A DNA stretch of 25,723 nt from JAMBLL01 sp964460075 (GTDB lineage Bacteria > Actinomycetota > Acidimicrobiia > Spongiisociales > UBA5794). The stretch covers positions 1 through 25,723 of the forward strand of contig CAYWPC010000028.1 in the NCBI GenBank assembly GCA_964460075.1, written 5' to 3'. The notes under the pieces are model-generated. The model saw only the letters and a list, made by a program, of their open reading frames with translations. It was not told the DNA's origin and did no database searches. The position numbers were made by a program, and so were the translations under genes. Shown piece after piece: positions 24,806 to 25,723 of this stretch. Within the stretch, counting starts at the first letter, position 1. Every line of letters starts with the position of its first letter.

Positions 24806-24814
24806 TGCTATACT
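24806..24814 (+). promoter_or_regulatory. Probable rRNA operon promoter, extended -10
   Basis: TGCTATACT combines an extended TGn motif with a near-consensus -10 (TATACT at 24809-24814). The -35 region is poor, which an extended -10 can offset. Transcription would start near 24821 and give a leader of about 320 bases before 16S rRNA. A 7-bp hairpin (GCACGGC/GCCGTGC, 24830-24848) lies at the start of that leader. Confidence 0.55.
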
Positions 24815-24859
24815 GTGAGGCCCTGGTGGGCACGGCTCTGTGCCGTGCGCGACAGGCTC

Positions 24860-24916
24860 CGGGCTCCTTGACAACTGAACAGTGCGTCAATCGATCATCG
24901 CAAGATGAACGATTGA
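24860..24916 (+). promoter_or_regulatory. rRNA leader: boxA-like element and long hairpin
   Basis: GGCTCCTTGACAACTGAAC (24862-24880) resembles the boxA/CTTTGAAAACTGAA element of Gram-positive rRNA leaders, a binding site for Nus-factor antitermination. It is followed by a 12-bp stem with one A-A mismatch (24887-24899 with 24904-24916) capped by a GCAA tetraloop. The left arm can also pair with a second GATTGAC copy at 24917-24923. Confidence 0.6.
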
Positions 24917-25099
24917 GATTGACAGGCGCTTGCCGAAAGACCAAACAACTGGGCGGTCAACCGGTGAGCGTTTCATGTCCATCAGACCAACCACTTCGGT
25001 GGAAGGAACGATGGATGTACAAGCCAACGGTCACGCACATAGAGGACCCGTCCTCGTGTGACCGCATCCTTTTGAGGGATGAAAAAAAACACTCCTGGT

Positions 25100-25115
25100 C
25101 TGTGTTTCGACACAG
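25100..25115 (+). ncRNA. Small TTCG hairpin in the pre-16S leader
   Basis: CTGTGT pairs with ACACAG around TTCG. A second stem (GTTCTTC/GAAGAAC) follows just before the mature 16S end. They are probably part of the pre-rRNA processing structure; the matching 3' strand lies outside the window. Confidence 0.4.
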
Positions 25116-25143
25116 GCACAGGATCTGTTCTTCTCGAAGAACT

Positions 25144-25723
<580 letters not shown>

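Overview
The window looks like chromosomal DNA of an actinobacterium, most likely of the class Acidimicrobiia. The support is a moderately high GC content, frequent GTG and TTG starts, an actinobacterial-type GGGHG glycine loop in the YvcK homologue, an actinobacterial Walker A (GLSGAGRS) in RapZ, and a partial 16S rRNA gene at the right edge whose variable regions look Acidimicrobiia-like from memory. No phage, transposase, CRISPR array or plasmid gene is visible.

Layout. Positions 1-367 are non-coding and packed with GC-rich hairpins and short direct repeats. uvrA follows (374-3199). A membrane glycosyltransferase of the GT87/DUF2029 type (minus strand, 3265-4410) and a SAM-dependent methyltransferase (4492-5184) diverge from a short shared spacer. 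From about 5218 to 11943 runs a compact unidirectional block: uvrC, rapZ, yvcK, gap, pgk, tpiA, with junctions that overlap or are a few bases long. It continues with gpmA and secG. This is the conserved actinobacterial uvrC-rapZ-yvcK-(whiA)-gap-pgk-tpiA-secG neighbourhood, but whiA is missing and gpmA sits between tpiA and secG. It joins nucleotide excision repair, control of cell-envelope precursors, lower glycolysis and protein export.

Positions 13232-19603 encode a complete peptide/nickel-family ABC importer: a Thr-rich binding lipoprotein, a strong terminator, two permeases and two ATPases. The first permease carries an apparent extra pair of membrane helices. A tRNA-Leu(GAG) gene with encoded CCA follows, then strong hairpins, a stand-alone PAS-domain protein (minus), a Kup potassium transporter (minus), and a divergent ClC anion transporter with CBS and RCK_C domains (plus). 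The last 1.3 kb holds an rRNA promoter, a structured leader with a boxA-like element, and the first ~580 nt of 16S rRNA, cut by the window edge.

Most of the window is recognisable core genome. The points that deserve a second look are the hairpin array at the left edge, the whiA gap, an N-terminal insertion of about 30 residues in GAPDH, the altered ABC permease topology, the Kup/ClC divergent pair with possible leaderless starts, and the rRNA leader structure. All domain assignments rest on reading motifs by eye; no database search was run.
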